Shown here piece by piece: positions 40,520 through 49,760 of a stretch of 64,000 nucleotides of DNA. The DNA is from Microbulbifer sp. A4B17. Its GTDB lineage: Bacteria; Pseudomonadota; Gammaproteobacteria; Pseudomonadales; Cellvibrionaceae. The notes under the pieces are model-generated. The model did not search any database. It had not been told where the DNA came from and was given only the letters and a program-made list of their open reading frames with translations. How positions within the stretch are numbered: position 1 is the stretch's first letter; every line of letters starts with the position of its first letter. The stretch is from positions 3,172,501-3,236,500 of the forward strand of contig NZ_CP029064.1 of assembly GCF_003076275.1 (NCBI RefSeq), in the 5' to 3' direction. The position numbers were made by a program, and so were the translations under genes.

Positions 40520-41939
40520 TGTTTTTCAGCTCCAGGATATATTCGTCAAATTCGGTGAAATAGTCATTGCTGGCGATTTCACCGGTAAATTTCACCTGCA
40601 GGTCGGCGGCGCCGCTCTGGTTCACCGCCGCCGCTTCGATCACATGGCTCATAGCGAGCAGATCACGCGCATCGCGCAATGGCAGGTTGCGGCTGTTGAT
40701 CTGGCAGCCGGTGCCGAGGGCATCGCTCAGATAATCGCGCAGGTTACTGTTATTGAAGTTAAACGCCTGGTCGAGCAGTTGTTGCAGCTCGATCTCGCGG
40801 CGGTTTTCTTCACCGATGGGGGTTTCATCTTCGACCCGGGTATTCACCGGCTGGCGGCGGTTGCGCTGCCACAGCTGGGTTTGCTTGGGGTCAAACAGGC
40901 GCAGCTGGAAGCCGCCCAGCTGTTCGCCCAGCCGCTCGAGAATTTGTGTTTTTTGCTGGCTCTCACCGAGACGCTGGCACAGGTCCGCAAACTCGCCCTC
41001 GGCCTGGCTGTGCAAGTAACTGAGCTGGCGAATAATAATATCGGCACGCTTGGTAAAGCCCTGTAGCGCGCGGCGCAAAGCGGGCAACTTCACCTCGCAG
41101 GCGCGGCGCATGCGGTCCTCGATGGTATCGAGCATCAGCCACAGCAGGGAGTGGCCCGGTTGCACCAACTCCGGCAGCAGTTGGCGCAGGCGCTTCTCCC
41201 ACTCCGCTTTCTGCATATCCTCCTTGCGGCGAATGCAGTCAATCACCCGGTTGATGGAATCGCGGTGCTTCTCCACGCTGTCCGCAGACAGACGGATAGC
41301 CAGGTCCGGCTGGAAACGGCTCTCCATAAAGGAGAAAAACTCATCGGTGGCCTGCTGCACCAGCAATTGGGCCTCCACTTCCCGCACCATTTCCCGCTTG
41401 CGCTCTTCCAGCTCGGCGATCATATCGGTGAAATCCGCCACGATACGCTCGGAGTATTCCCAAGCATCGATCAAGTCGTGGATTTCACCTCGGCTGGCAA
41501 AGGCTTCCAGGGCATTTAAGGTGTTGCGGGTATTGCGGTGGCGGGTGCGCACGCGAGTGCCGTTCACTTCCACTAGCGGCTGAGTGAAAAGGCGGCCCCG
41601 GCGGCTAAACGGATAGGTGGCGGTGAGCGTGGCGCTGTCCACCTGCTTCTCCAGCCAACCGAACTCCACCAGGCTATTCAGTACCCAGACGGCCTGATCG
41701 CGCAGGTTGCGGAAGCGGCCCTCGGGGTCCTGCACACCATCTTCACTATCGAGTTGGGGCGCGCGGGTCAGGGCCTCGGCAAAAATTTCCAGGATCTGCT
41801 CGCGCAGCAAAGACTCACCGTAGTCGGCCTTGGCGGTGTACAGACGCTCATACAAAAGACGCAAGCACTCAACCACCTGTTCGCGGTATTTACCGGTCAG
41901 CGGGCGGAAGAAGTGCTGGTAGGAATCGACGAAGAACAA
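40512..41939 (-). CDS. mksF: Kleisin subunit of the Mks condensin
   Basis: A 475-residue product, first gene of the operon. An N-terminal winged-helix region (FFRPLTGKYREQVVECLRLL ... VLNSLVEFGWLEKQ) is followed by long helices in the middle and a short C-terminal domain, the MksF/JetA arrangement. The kleisin ties the SMC heads to the KITE subunit. Operon order F-E-B matches Pseudomonas. The start is 15 bases downstream of the DUF3012 lipoprotein stop, so the lipoprotein gene may be co-transcribed. Confidence 0.9.
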   Translation of the reverse strand: MFFVDSYQHFFRPLTGKYREQVVECLRLLYERLYTAKADYGESLLREQILEIFAEALTRAPQLDSEDGVQDPEGRFRNLRDQAVWVLNSLVEFGWLEKQVDSATLTATYPFSRRGRLFTQPLVEVNGTRVRTRHRNTRNTLNALEAFASRGEIHDLIDAWEYSERIVADFTDMIAELEERKREMVREVEAQLLVQQATDEFFSFMESRFQPDLAIRLSADSVEKHRDSINRVIDCIRRKEDMQKAEWEKRLRQLLPELVQPGHSLLWLMLDTIEDRMRRACEVKLPALRRALQGFTKRADIIIRQLSYLHSQAEGEFADLCQRLGESQQKTQILERLGEQLGGFQLRLFDPKQTQLWQRNRRQPVNTRVEDETPIGEENRREIELQQLLDQAFNFNNSNLRDYLSDALGTGCQINSRNLPLRDARDLLAMSHVIEAAAVNQSGAADLQVKFTGEIASNDYFTEFDEYILELKNSD

Positions 41940-41954
41940 CGACTATAGGCCCGC

Positions 41955-42143
41955 TTATTCCTCTTCCGGCTTTTGGTTGAAGACACAATATTTTGTGTAG
42001 TCGCGGGTATCGTCAAAAGTCCACTGCCCTTTGGGAATGCCATCCATTTTTTCGCACCAGGCATCGGAACCCCGTTTGGGCTCACAGCCGGTCAGTGCGA
42101 TAAGGGCGATCACAGCGCTGGTCAGGACAAATACTTTTTTCAT
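41955..42143 (-). CDS. DUF3012 small lipoprotein
   Basis: A 62-residue product. A signal with lipobox LTGC (Cys20) predicts an outer-membrane or periplasmic lipoprotein. The mature part WCEKMDGIPKGQWTFDDTRDYTKYC follows the DUF3012 pattern (W-C-x-K-M ... K-G-x-W-T ... D-Y-x-K-x-C). Two Cys in the mature part may form a disulfide. The function is unknown. It lies just upstream of the Mks operon, but that closeness may be chance. Confidence 0.82.
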   Translation of the reverse strand: MKKVFVLTSAVIALIALTGCEPKRGSDAWCEKMDGIPKGQWTFDDTRDYTKYCVFNQKPEEE

Positions 42144-42257
42144 GGTTCGCTTCTACAAATGAAATTCGAATTTCACTTCCCCGGCGGCCGCAATGTGCCA
42201 AGCCGGGAAAAATCTATCGGTGTCTCAAGTCTATCCGTATCTCGGGGTGGGACCGCG

Positions 42258-43634
42258 CTATTCGCGGCGCCACTTGGTCCCTTCGCGGCTATCCTCAAGC
42301 ACCACACCTTTGGATTTTAACTCTTCGCGAATCTCATCGGCGCGGGCAAAGTCACGGTTCTTCTTGCTCTGTGCGCGCTCTTCGATCAGTGCTTCAACTT
42401 CTTCGGCAGAAATACCTTCATCTCCACCACGGGCCTGTTTGAACCAGGCTTCCGGGTCTTGCTGGAGAATGCCCAGCATATCTGCAGCGGCCAGCAGCAA
42501 ACCTTTCAGGCGTGCTTTATCCGCCTCATCGGCTTTGTTCAGGTCGCGGGCAATCTGGTGCAACTCGCTGATGGCGATCGGCGTATTCAGATCGTCTTCC
42601 AACGCCTTGATAAAGGCACTGTCGTTAAGATCTGCCGCTTCAGCCTCAACCGCTTCCGTTTCACGCAGGGCACCGTAGAGAGTATCCAGGGTGCGCCATG
42701 CCTGATCCAGCAAATCAGCACTGAAATTCAGTTCTGAACGGTAGTGGGCAGACAGCAGTGCGAAACGCAGCACTTCACCGGGGTATTGGCTCAGCAGGTC
42801 TTTGACCATGCGGAAGTTGCCCAGGGACTTGGACATTTTTTCGCCATTGATATTCACGTAGCCGTTGTGCATCCAGTAGCGCACAAAATCCACACCATTG
42901 GCGCAGCAGCTCTGGGCGCGCTCGTTTTCGTGGTGGGGGAAGGTCAGGTCGCGACCGCCGCCATGGATATCGATAGTGTCACCCAGGTGCTTCTTGATCA
43001 TGGCCGAGCACTCCAAGTGCCAACCCGGGCGCCCACGGCCCCAGGGGCTGTCCCAGCCGGGCTCGTCATCGGCGGACGGCTTCCACAGTACGAAGTCGCC
43101 GGCGTACTTTTTGTAAGGCGCTACTTCCACCCGCGCACCGGCGAGCATATCGTCGAGGGAGCGCTTGGACAGCTGACCGTACTCCTGCATGGATTCCACG
43201 GCGAACAGCACATGGCCTTCGGCGGCGTAGGCGTGGCCTTTCTCCAGCAGGCTTTCGATCATCGCGATCATTTCCGGCAAGTGCTGAGTGGCGTAGGGGA
43301 CAATATCCGGCTCCAGGTTATTGAGCGCGGCCATATCCTCGTAGTAAGCCTGGGCATAGCGCGCTGACAGCACGCCGATTTCCTCGCCGTTATCCCGCGC
43401 GGTCTTCATGATTTTGTCGTCAATATCGGTGATATTGCGCGCGTAAATCACATCGCTGAAATTTCTTTTCAGTACCCGGTACAGGGTGTCAAACACCACC
43501 ACAGGGCGGGCATTGCCAATATGCACGCGGTTGTACACGGTGGGGCCACACACATACATGCGCACCTGATCTTCCACCAGTGGTACGAAGGGTTCTTTCT
43601 TCCCGGAAAACGTGTTGTAGACCTGTAGAGACAT
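42258..43634 (-). CDS. cysS: Cysteinyl-tRNA synthetase
   Basis: A 458-residue class I synthetase. [14 protein letters not shown] carries the HIGH motif (HIGN) and EKMSKSLGN the KMSKS loop. The zinc ligands are in place: [14 protein letters not shown], and HHENERAQS. Length and the C-terminal helical domain are normal. It is on the minus strand, downstream of glnS by 87 bases. Confidence 0.98.
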   Translation of the reverse strand: MSLQVYNTFSGKKEPFVPLVEDQVRMYVCGPTVYNRVHIGNARPVVVFDTLYRVLKRNFSDVIYARNITDIDDKIMKTARDNGEEIGVLSARYAQAYYEDMAALNNLEPDIVPYATQHLPEMIAMIESLLEKGHAYAAEGHVLFAVESMQEYGQLSKRSLDDMLAGARVEVAPYKKYAGDFVLWKPSADDEPGWDSPWGRGRPGWHLECSAMIKKHLGDTIDIHGGGRDLTFPHHENERAQSCCANGVDFVRYWMHNGYVNINGEKMSKSLGNFRMVKDLLSQYPGEVLRFALLSAHYRSELNFSADLLDQAWRTLDTLYGALRETEAVEAEAADLNDSAFIKALEDDLNTPIAISELHQIARDLNKADEADKARLKGLLLAAADMLGILQQDPEAWFKQARGGDEGISAEEVEALIEERAQSKKNRDFARADEIREELKSKGVVLEDSREGTKWRRE

Positions 43635-43721
43635 CTTTTCTCTCGAATTCTTTTTGCTGTGTGGCTGGGCCAGTCATTGACCCAGCCGCGAAAACTGCCG
43701 CTCGGGCAGCTCTCCGCTTTG

Positions 43722-45395
43722 CTATTTGTTTTGCTCTTTGGCCCAGCTGTCGCGCAGACCAATGGTGCGGTTAAACACCGGCGCTTCTGCGCTGCCGTAC
43801 TTGCTGTCGCGACAGAAGTAGCCGTTGCGCTCGAACTGGTAGCCCTGCTCCGGCTCCGCTTTGGCCAGGCCGATTTCCGCCTTACAGCCTTTTAGGATTT
43901 GCAGGTTGTCCGGGTTTACGCAGTCGAGGAAGTTCTTACCGCCGGCATCCGGCGCCGCATCATTGAACAGGCGATCGTACAGACGCACTTCGCAATCGAC
44001 ATTGTTGTCCGCAGATACCCAGTGAATAACGCCTTTCGGTTTAACGCCGTCGGCCGGGTCTTTGCCCAGGGTGTCCAGATCAACTGAGCAGATCACCTCA
44101 ATAATTTCACCGGCATCGTTCTTCACGACTTCTTCAGCAAAGATCACATAGGCGTTGCGGAGGCGAACTTTTTTGCCCAGCACCAGACGCTTGTACTTCT
44201 TGTTGGCCTCTTCGCGAAAATCCTCTTTCTCAATATAGAGAGTGCGGCCAAAAGGAAGTTCACGGGCCGGCAGATCATCGCGCACCGGGTGGCCGGGTGC
44301 CGACAGCATCTCTTCCTGGCCTTCCGGGTAATTTTTCAGGGTGACCTTCAAAGGCTCCATCACACACATGGCGCGCGGTGCATTTTTATCCAGATCGTCG
44401 CGAATGCTGTATTCCAGCATGCCCACATCGACAACTGAGTCGGAGCGGGTTACACCGATCATCTCGCAGAAGTTGCGAATGGAAGCCGGGGTAAAGCCGC
44501 GACGGCGCATACCGGACAGGGTCGGCATGCGGGGATCATCCCAGCCGTCTACATGGCCTTCGTCTACCAGTTGCTTGAGCTTGCGCTTGGACACCACGGT
44601 GTAGTTGAGGTGCAGACGGGCAAATTCATACTGACGCGGACGCGAAGGCACCGGCAGGTTCTCGATCAGCCAGTCGTACAGCGGCTTGTGATCTTCAAAC
44701 TCCAGGGTACAGATGGAGTGGCTGATACCCTCAATCGCATCACACTGTCCGTGAGCGAAATCATAGCTGGGGTAAATGCACCACTTATCACCAGTCTGGT
44801 GGTGAGCCATCTTTTTGATGCGGTAGATGATCGGATCACGCAGGTTGATATTCGGTGCGGCCATATCGATCTTGGCGCGCAAGCTGCACTGGCCCTCTTC
44901 CATTTCACCGTTGCGCATCTTTTCAAACAGCGCCAGGTTTTCCTCGACAGAGCGATCCCGGAAGGGGCTGTTCTTGCCCGGCTCTTTCAGCGTGCCACGA
45001 TAGTGACGAGCTTCTTCTGCGGACAGGTCGCAGACATAGGCCTTGCCATCTTTAATCAGGTGCAGAGCCCACTCGTACAATTGATCAAAATTATCCGAGG
45101 AGTACTTCGCCTCGCCATTCCACTCAAAACCGAGCCAGGAGACATCGCGCTTAATCGCATCGACAAACTCTTCTTCTTCCTTGGCCGGGTTGGTGTCGTC
45201 AAAGCGTAAATTACAGGTGCCACCGAATTCCTGCGCCAGACCAAAATTCAGACAGATGGACTTGGCGTGGCCAATATGCAGGTAGCCGTTGGGCTCCGGC
45301 GGGAAGCGGGTCGCGATCTGCGTAACCCGGCCCTCAGTCAGATCTTCACGGATAAGGTTCTGTAAAAAGTGAGCTGGCTTGCTCTCGGATGTCAT
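43722..45395 (-). CDS. glnS: Glutaminyl-tRNA synthetase
   Basis: A 557-residue class I synthetase. [20 protein letters not shown] carries HIGH, and [11 protein letters not shown] the MSK-like loop. [17 protein letters not shown] and the two C-terminal anticodon-binding beta barrels are typical of GlnRS rather than GluRS. Its presence means glutaminylation is direct. It is divergent from ppiB with a 213-base promoter region between them. Confidence 0.98.
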   Translation of the reverse strand: MTSESKPAHFLQNLIREDLTEGRVTQIATRFPPEPNGYLHIGHAKSICLNFGLAQEFGGTCNLRFDDTNPAKEEEEFVDAIKRDVSWLGFEWNGEAKYSSDNFDQLYEWALHLIKDGKAYVCDLSAEEARHYRGTLKEPGKNSPFRDRSVEENLALFEKMRNGEMEEGQCSLRAKIDMAAPNINLRDPIIYRIKKMAHHQTGDKWCIYPSYDFAHGQCDAIEGISHSICTLEFEDHKPLYDWLIENLPVPSRPRQYEFARLHLNYTVVSKRKLKQLVDEGHVDGWDDPRMPTLSGMRRRGFTPASIRNFCEMIGVTRSDSVVDVGMLEYSIRDDLDKNAPRAMCVMEPLKVTLKNYPEGQEEMLSAPGHPVRDDLPARELPFGRTLYIEKEDFREEANKKYKRLVLGKKVRLRNAYVIFAEEVVKNDAGEIIEVICSVDLDTLGKDPADGVKPKGVIHWVSADNNVDCEVRLYDRLFNDAAPDAGGKNFLDCVNPDNLQILKGCKAEIGLAKAEPEQGYQFERNGYFCRDSKYGSAEAPVFNRTIGLRDSWAKEQNK

Positions 45396-45608
45396 AGGAT
45401 TCTCTTAATTTACAGCTGTGCGAACGTAAACGGCGAATTATAACCTACTTGAGAGACAGAATATCGAATTTGAAGGAACGCTTTTCATAGAAATTCACTG
45501 CAAGCGTTTGATTTTTGTGCAATTGACACAGATATTCCGACACAGCATTTTACAGCTACAGACTACAAGGTATCATGCCGCCCCAAATCAACCCTCATAG
45601 GACATTTT

Positions 45609-46118
45609 ATGATCACCCTTCACACAACCCATGGAGATATAGCCATCGAATTGGATTTCGAAAAGGCACCCAAGACTGCTGCCAACTTTTTGCAGTACTG
45701 CCGTGACGATTTCTATACCGGCACTGTCTTCCACCGGGTGATCAACAACTTTATGATCCAAGGTGGCGGCATGACTCCGGACATGCAGCAGAAGGAAACC
45801 CGCGACTCCATCGAAAACGAAGCCAACAATGGCTTGAAGAACGACACTGGCACCCTGGCCATGGCCCGCACCATGGATCCGCATTCCGCCAGCTCCCAGT
45901 TCTTTATCAATGTTAAGGACAACGATTTCCTGAACTTCCGCAGCGAAGACTCTCAGGGTTGGGGTTACTGCGTATTTGGTAAGGTTGTCGACGGCATGGA
46001 CGTGGTCAACAAAATCAAAGACGTTAAAACCGGCAGCAAAGGCTTCCACCAGGACGTACCCCTGGAGACTATCGAAATCACCGGTATCAGCATCTCTGAC
46101 GCCTACGCCGATAAGTAA
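45609..46118 (+). CDS. ppiB: Cytosolic peptidyl-prolyl cis-trans isomerase (cyclophilin)
   Basis: A 169-residue cyclophilin without a signal peptide. The catalytic region [13 protein letters not shown] includes the essential Arg. [18 protein letters not shown] and [11 protein letters not shown] follow the PpiB pattern. It is the first gene of a ppiB-lpxH pair, an arrangement seen in many gammaproteobacteria. Confidence 0.95.
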   Translation: MITLHTTHGDIAIELDFEKAPKTAANFLQYCRDDFYTGTVFHRVINNFMIQGGGMTPDMQQKETRDSIENEANNGLKNDTGTLAMARTMDPHSASSQFFINVKDNDFLNFRSEDSQGWGYCVFGKVVDGMDVVNKIKDVKTGSKGFHQDVPLETIEITGISISDAYADK

Positions 46119-46153
46119 TTCCACGGGTCAGTACCGACTCTAAGGCGGGGACA

Positions 46154-46879
46154 TTGTCTACTTATTTTATTTCTGACTTGCACCTCGACGAAAAACGCCC
46201 GGATATTACCCGGGCGTTTTTTGATTTCCTGCACGGGCGAGCTGCCGGTGCTGAGGCGCTATATATTCTCGGCGACTTTTTTGAGGCGTGGGTTGGCGAC
46301 GACGACGATGCCCCGCTGGCCCGCGAAGTGATTGGCGAGCTAAGCCGCTATAGCGGTACCGGCGTAGAGTTGTACCTGATGCACGGCAATCGGGATTTCC
46401 TGTTGGGTAGCGACTTCGCCCAGCGCGCGGGAGCCACTTTACTTCAGGACCCGACTGCGTTGTCCCTCGGTAATGAGCGCGTGCTGCTTATGCACGGCGA
46501 CAGCCTTTGCACCCTCGACAAAGAGTATATGGCGTTCCGCCGCCAGGCCCGGGACCCCAAGTGGCAACAAGAGCTATTGGCCAAGTCCCTACAGGAACGC
46601 CGCTCTATTGCCGCGCAGATTCGTATGGCATCCAAGAGTATGAACAGCCGCAAGGCCGAAGACATCATGGATGTAACCCAGGAAGAAGTGGAGCGGGTGA
46701 TGCTTGAGCACAATGTGCTTCGACTGATCCACGGCCACACCCACCGGCCCGCCCGCCACGCGTTGACGATCAACGGTGAACAGGCGGAGCGTATTGTGCT
46801 GGGAGACTGGGATAAGAATGCCTGGTGCCTGAAAGCGGACAAAGACTCACTGGAGTTGATTCACTGGCCGATCGGCTAG
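46154..46879 (+). CDS. lpxH: UDP-2,3-diacylglucosamine diphosphatase
   Basis: A 241-residue inner-face membrane-associated phosphoesterase of lipid A synthesis. Metal-binding motifs are complete: SDLHLD, GDFFEAWVGDDD, HGNRDFL, MHGDSLC and HGHTHRP. The start is TTG 46154, placed by homology and by AAGGCGGGG a few bases upstream; no ATG lies near. It follows ppiB by 35 bases. Its stop overlaps the end of a minus-strand remnant. Confidence 0.95.
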   Translation: MSTYFISDLHLDEKRPDITRAFFDFLHGRAAGAEALYILGDFFEAWVGDDDDAPLAREVIGELSRYSGTGVELYLMHGNRDFLLGSDFAQRAGATLLQDPTALSLGNERVLLMHGDSLCTLDKEYMAFRRQARDPKWQQELLAKSLQERRSIAAQIRMASKSMNSRKAEDIMDVTQEEVERVMLEHNVLRLIHGHTHRPARHALTINGEQAERIVLGDWDKNAWCLKADKDSLELIHWPIG

Positions 46880-47007
46880 GAACCGGCGTTTTGGTAGAGG
46901 CTCTGCTGTTGCTGCACAGCCTCTACCAATTCCTCAAGCGTCTCCCGCAAATGCTGCACGCCCCCAAATTGAAAACCTTTCCCCTGTAAATAAGCACAAT
47001 CCATCAT
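46876..47007 (-). pseudogene. C-terminal remnant of an unknown gene
   Basis: From two adjacent ATG codons (47005-47007) the frame reads MMDCAYLQGKGFQFGGVQHL and on to the TAG at 46876-46878. Coding-like residues extend a few codons upstream (GLLAPA) to a stop. Further upstream LIDL-stop-SAVYEGRDIAVDLDEL appears in pieces. It is probably the tail of a biosynthetic protein lost with the NRPS and glycosyltransferase remnants next to it. The family is not recognised. Confidence 0.4.
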
Positions 47008-47130
47008 TGCTGGCGCCAGTAGTCCCTACTCTCACATTTCCTCCTAACAATTATATTTTCTAGGCACGGGATAGCTCATCCAGATCAACAGCGATATCCC
47101 GCCCCTCGTAAACAGCCGACTACAAGTCGA

Positions 47131-47712
47131 TCAGGGGCTTAAACTTTCAACTTTTGAGTGCTGCTTTTGCCAGGGTTTTTCATATTGGTAGTGGATGACA
47201 TAAATACTGTCCCACTGCCACAGTTGCGGTAAATTCAGGTGGAGGTATAGCAGGGCGTTATAGATATCAGGCAGGCCGTTCCAACGAGAGAAAAAGGTCT
47301 GGTCTGTACACCGCCAGAAAACACCCAGCCAATCCAGCTACTCGAGTATTTTCTGGTAGATCACTTCACTTGGCACCGCAGTAAATAATCCCGAATTCGT
47401 ACGATGAAATCCATCCCACTCTTCGTAAAGATTGGGCGCCTCACAAGATTCCGGATAGTTCATCAGGTGATCAATATTGAATGATACCAGTGTGTCCACA
47501 TCCAGGAAGACAAGCTTGTCGAACTGAATCAATTGCCGCAGTACCAGCTTGCAAAAATTATTCAGCGGGTCATGAAAGACAGGCTTGTAACCCCTATCAA
47601 AGGGCGCACACAGGTGTAGCGCTTCGCGCTCATAATGGCGGGTAAATTCATCAGAAAAACGCGGCGTATAGGCTTCTTTTATTACACAACCAGCCTATTC
47701 CAAAGTAGCAGT
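47131..47712 (-). pseudogene. Broken GT8-like glycosyltransferase
   Basis: A continuous minus-strand frame from about 47712 to TGA 47131-47133, interrupted by TAG at 47338-47340. FDKLVFLDVDTLVSFNIDHL is the DxD-containing core of GT8/GT24-like transferases, and the next block (WDGFHRTNSGLFTAVPSEV) fits the same fold. After the TAG it continues with DWLGVFWRCTDQTFFSRWNG and further to the end. The N terminus is missing. It was probably a tailoring enzyme of the adjacent NRPS cluster. Confidence 0.6.
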
Positions 47713-48055
47713 ATCACAACAATTAGCCGACACATACAAACTAGGGGATCGGGACAGAACTTCGGACCAGAGGAGCGATAAACTGATTCCATCACTAATG
47801 ATATGGTGGCATTTGGTTAGGAATATAAATTCACCCTCTCCGGTGCGAAGAAGGCTGAGGCTCAGCAACTGATCCTCAAGCAGATCATTTAGTGCACTCC
47901 CAAACTGGCGCAGAAAACTCGCTACATGCGCATCGCTCAGATGGCGAATACCCATAGAGTCGAATTAGATATCAACAAAGGAGCGCATGGTGTGCTGTCC
48001 TCGATAGCGACACAAAAAAATCGGATATAGATTTACCACCTCAGAGATGGATTTT
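47695..48055 (-). pseudogene. NRPS condensation-domain fragment
   Basis: The frame ending at TAG 47695 has CHHIISDGISLSLLW, the HHxxxDG catalytic motif of nonribosomal peptide synthetase condensation domains. It is preceded by LLEDQLLSLSLLRTGEGEF, the normal upstream sequence. Upstream, beyond an in-frame TAA (47965-47967), the same frame continues with KSISEVVNLYPIFLCRYRGQ. Only about 120 codons survive and no adenylation or carrier domain is left. It is a relic of a lost peptide biosynthesis cluster. Confidence 0.7.
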
Positions 48056-48199
48056 TTAAAACGTCTAAATATCGAGGCGTCCTTTAATAATCATGGCGCG
48101 CGCAATCAAGTCTGCCAGAGTCCTGCGGTGATTCAGATCATAAATTCGCTACTCAATGATGGACAAAGGCACTTGAACTAATAAGTTCCAACTCGCCAT

Positions 48200-48433
48200 G
48201 GCGGCCTCCTGAAATACTCCACCCAATAGGGAACCCGGTGAAAACAGGCGAGATCCCCGAGTGGGTCACTTTTAGCATATACAAAACAACAGAATGACAA
48301 CGGCCATGACCCAGAGATAAAGCCAAATCAGCGTTGCGGATTATTGAAAGGACTAGACGTACATGTGAAGCCGCACTTTGATAATGAGCCTCTCTGAGCG
48401 CCAGAAGCATTACGAAATTATTCAGAGGCCCCC
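48200..48433. repeat. MITE-like inverted-repeat element, copy 2 (about 235 bp)
   Basis: Inverted relative to copy 1. The right end read inwards is GGGGGCCTCTGAATAATTTC, and the next 100 bases follow copy 1's interior with many identities (for example TGCGGCTTC and TCTAGTCCTTTCAA). The left end (GGCGGCCTCCTGAAATACTC) is a weaker match to the other terminus. A minus-strand ORF (48153-48518) crosses it and is not a gene. Confidence 0.6.
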
Positions 48434-48507
48434 AAGATTTTCTTGATTTAATCTGCAGGCACAATGCATGATCTCTACAGACCACAAGGGACAGGAGTTC
48501 CATCCAG

Positions 48508-49668
48508 GTGATCAACAACCTGAATAAACGCGTATTGATTCTCGGCGGCTACGGCAATTTCGGCGCACGTATAGCGCAGATGCTGAAATCGGAGCCTGAT
48601 ATCCAGCTGATAATTGCCGGCCACAACAAGAAATTGGCAGACCGCTGCGCCCAATCACTCGGCGGCCTGGCCGAAGGGCTCAGACTGGAACGGGACTCCA
48701 TTAACCTCGCCGCCCAACTAAAAGCCCTGCATCTGGATCTACTGATTCACTGTGCCGGCCCCTACCAGAGGGAAACCGACTACCGTGTGGCTAAGGCCTG
48801 TATAGAAGCGCGTACGCCCTATATTGATATCTCAGATGCTCGCCGCTTTGTGTGTGATTTCCACCGCCTTTCCCCCGCTGCCAAAGCCGCTGGTATTACA
48901 TTGGTATCCGGTGCCAGCAGCCTGCCCGGGCTCAGCTCGGCGGCCCTGGCGGAGATCCAAAAGGAGTTGCCGGTTATCCACTCTGTAGAAGCGGCAATCG
49001 CACCAGCGCACAAAGTTGAACGCGGTCTCGCTACTGTGCGCTCAGGTTTTGAATCCCTGGGGGAGAGTTTTCCCCAGCTGCGCAACGGCCGCTGGAGAGA
49101 GTCCTTTGCCGGCAACCACCTGCGCTCAATTACCCTGGCCCACCCAGTGGGAAAGCGCTGGCTATGCGATTTTGAAGTGCCCGATCTGGAATTGTGTCCC
49201 AGGTACCTGCCCGACTTAAACACTGCATTGTTTTCCACCGGCACAGAACCGCTGATACTCCAGGCCGGTCTGTCGCTGTGCGCCCAGCTCTCGCGCCTGA
49301 ACTTACCAGCCACCAGTTCCCGTGTTGCACGTATCGCCCATAAACTCAGCGCCCACTGGCCCGGCGGCAGCTCTCACGGCGGAATGATTGTTCGCGCATT
49401 GGGTGAAGATGCCGAGGGTAAAAAGTCTGGCATGCAGTGGCAAATTCTGGGACTGGATGGCGATGGCCCCTGGATTCCAGCAGCCCCCGCTGTTGCACTG
49501 GCGAGAAAATTCCTGCGCAATGAGATTTTGGAAAATGGTGCCCTCGCCTGCTGGCAGTTACTGAAACTGGAAGAAATACTACTTGAGCTGAAGGATTACT
49601 CTATCGTCACCGCGATCGAGTTTTTACCGAGCGAGCAAAACGCCCTGCCCGCCCTAATGGTCAGCTAG
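48508..49668 (+). CDS. Saccharopine dehydrogenase-like NAD(P)-binding protein
   Basis: A 386-residue product. VLILGGYGNFGARIAQML (9-26) is an N-terminal Rossmann fold, and DLLIHCAGPYQ and TPYIDISD follow as in the saccharopine dehydrogenase NADP-binding family. The C-terminal half is divergent. The substrate is unknown; known relatives act on amino acids, carotenoids or lipids. GTG start, with CAGGAG 12 bases upstream. It is the first gene of a long plus-strand run, 93 bases before the glutamate synthase-like gene. Confidence 0.8.
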   Translation: MINNLNKRVLILGGYGNFGARIAQMLKSEPDIQLIIAGHNKKLADRCAQSLGGLAEGLRLERDSINLAAQLKALHLDLLIHCAGPYQRETDYRVAKACIEARTPYIDISDARRFVCDFHRLSPAAKAAGITLVSGASSLPGLSSAALAEIQKELPVIHSVEAAIAPAHKVERGLATVRSGFESLGESFPQLRNGRWRESFAGNHLRSITLAHPVGKRWLCDFEVPDLELCPRYLPDLNTALFSTGTEPLILQAGLSLCAQLSRLNLPATSSRVARIAHKLSAHWPGGSSHGGMIVRALGEDAEGKKSGMQWQILGLDGDGPWIPAAPAVALARKFLRNEILENGALACWQLLKLEEILLELKDYSIVTAIEFLPSEQNALPALMVS

Positions 49669-49760
49669 CAAGCTAATACTGAGTCATTTCGAGGCAGAAC
49701 CCGCTCAAATGATCTAGGTTCAGTATCGGAACTTTATGTAACGATGCTGAACCTGATTTT

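Noticed and set aside
42744..43367. 207-codon plus-strand ORF opposite cysS
   Set aside because: Shadow; cysS has all catalytic motifs.
48153..48518. Minus-strand ORF of 121 codons
   Set aside because: It runs through the MITE-like repeat copy and has no protein-like pattern or start signal.
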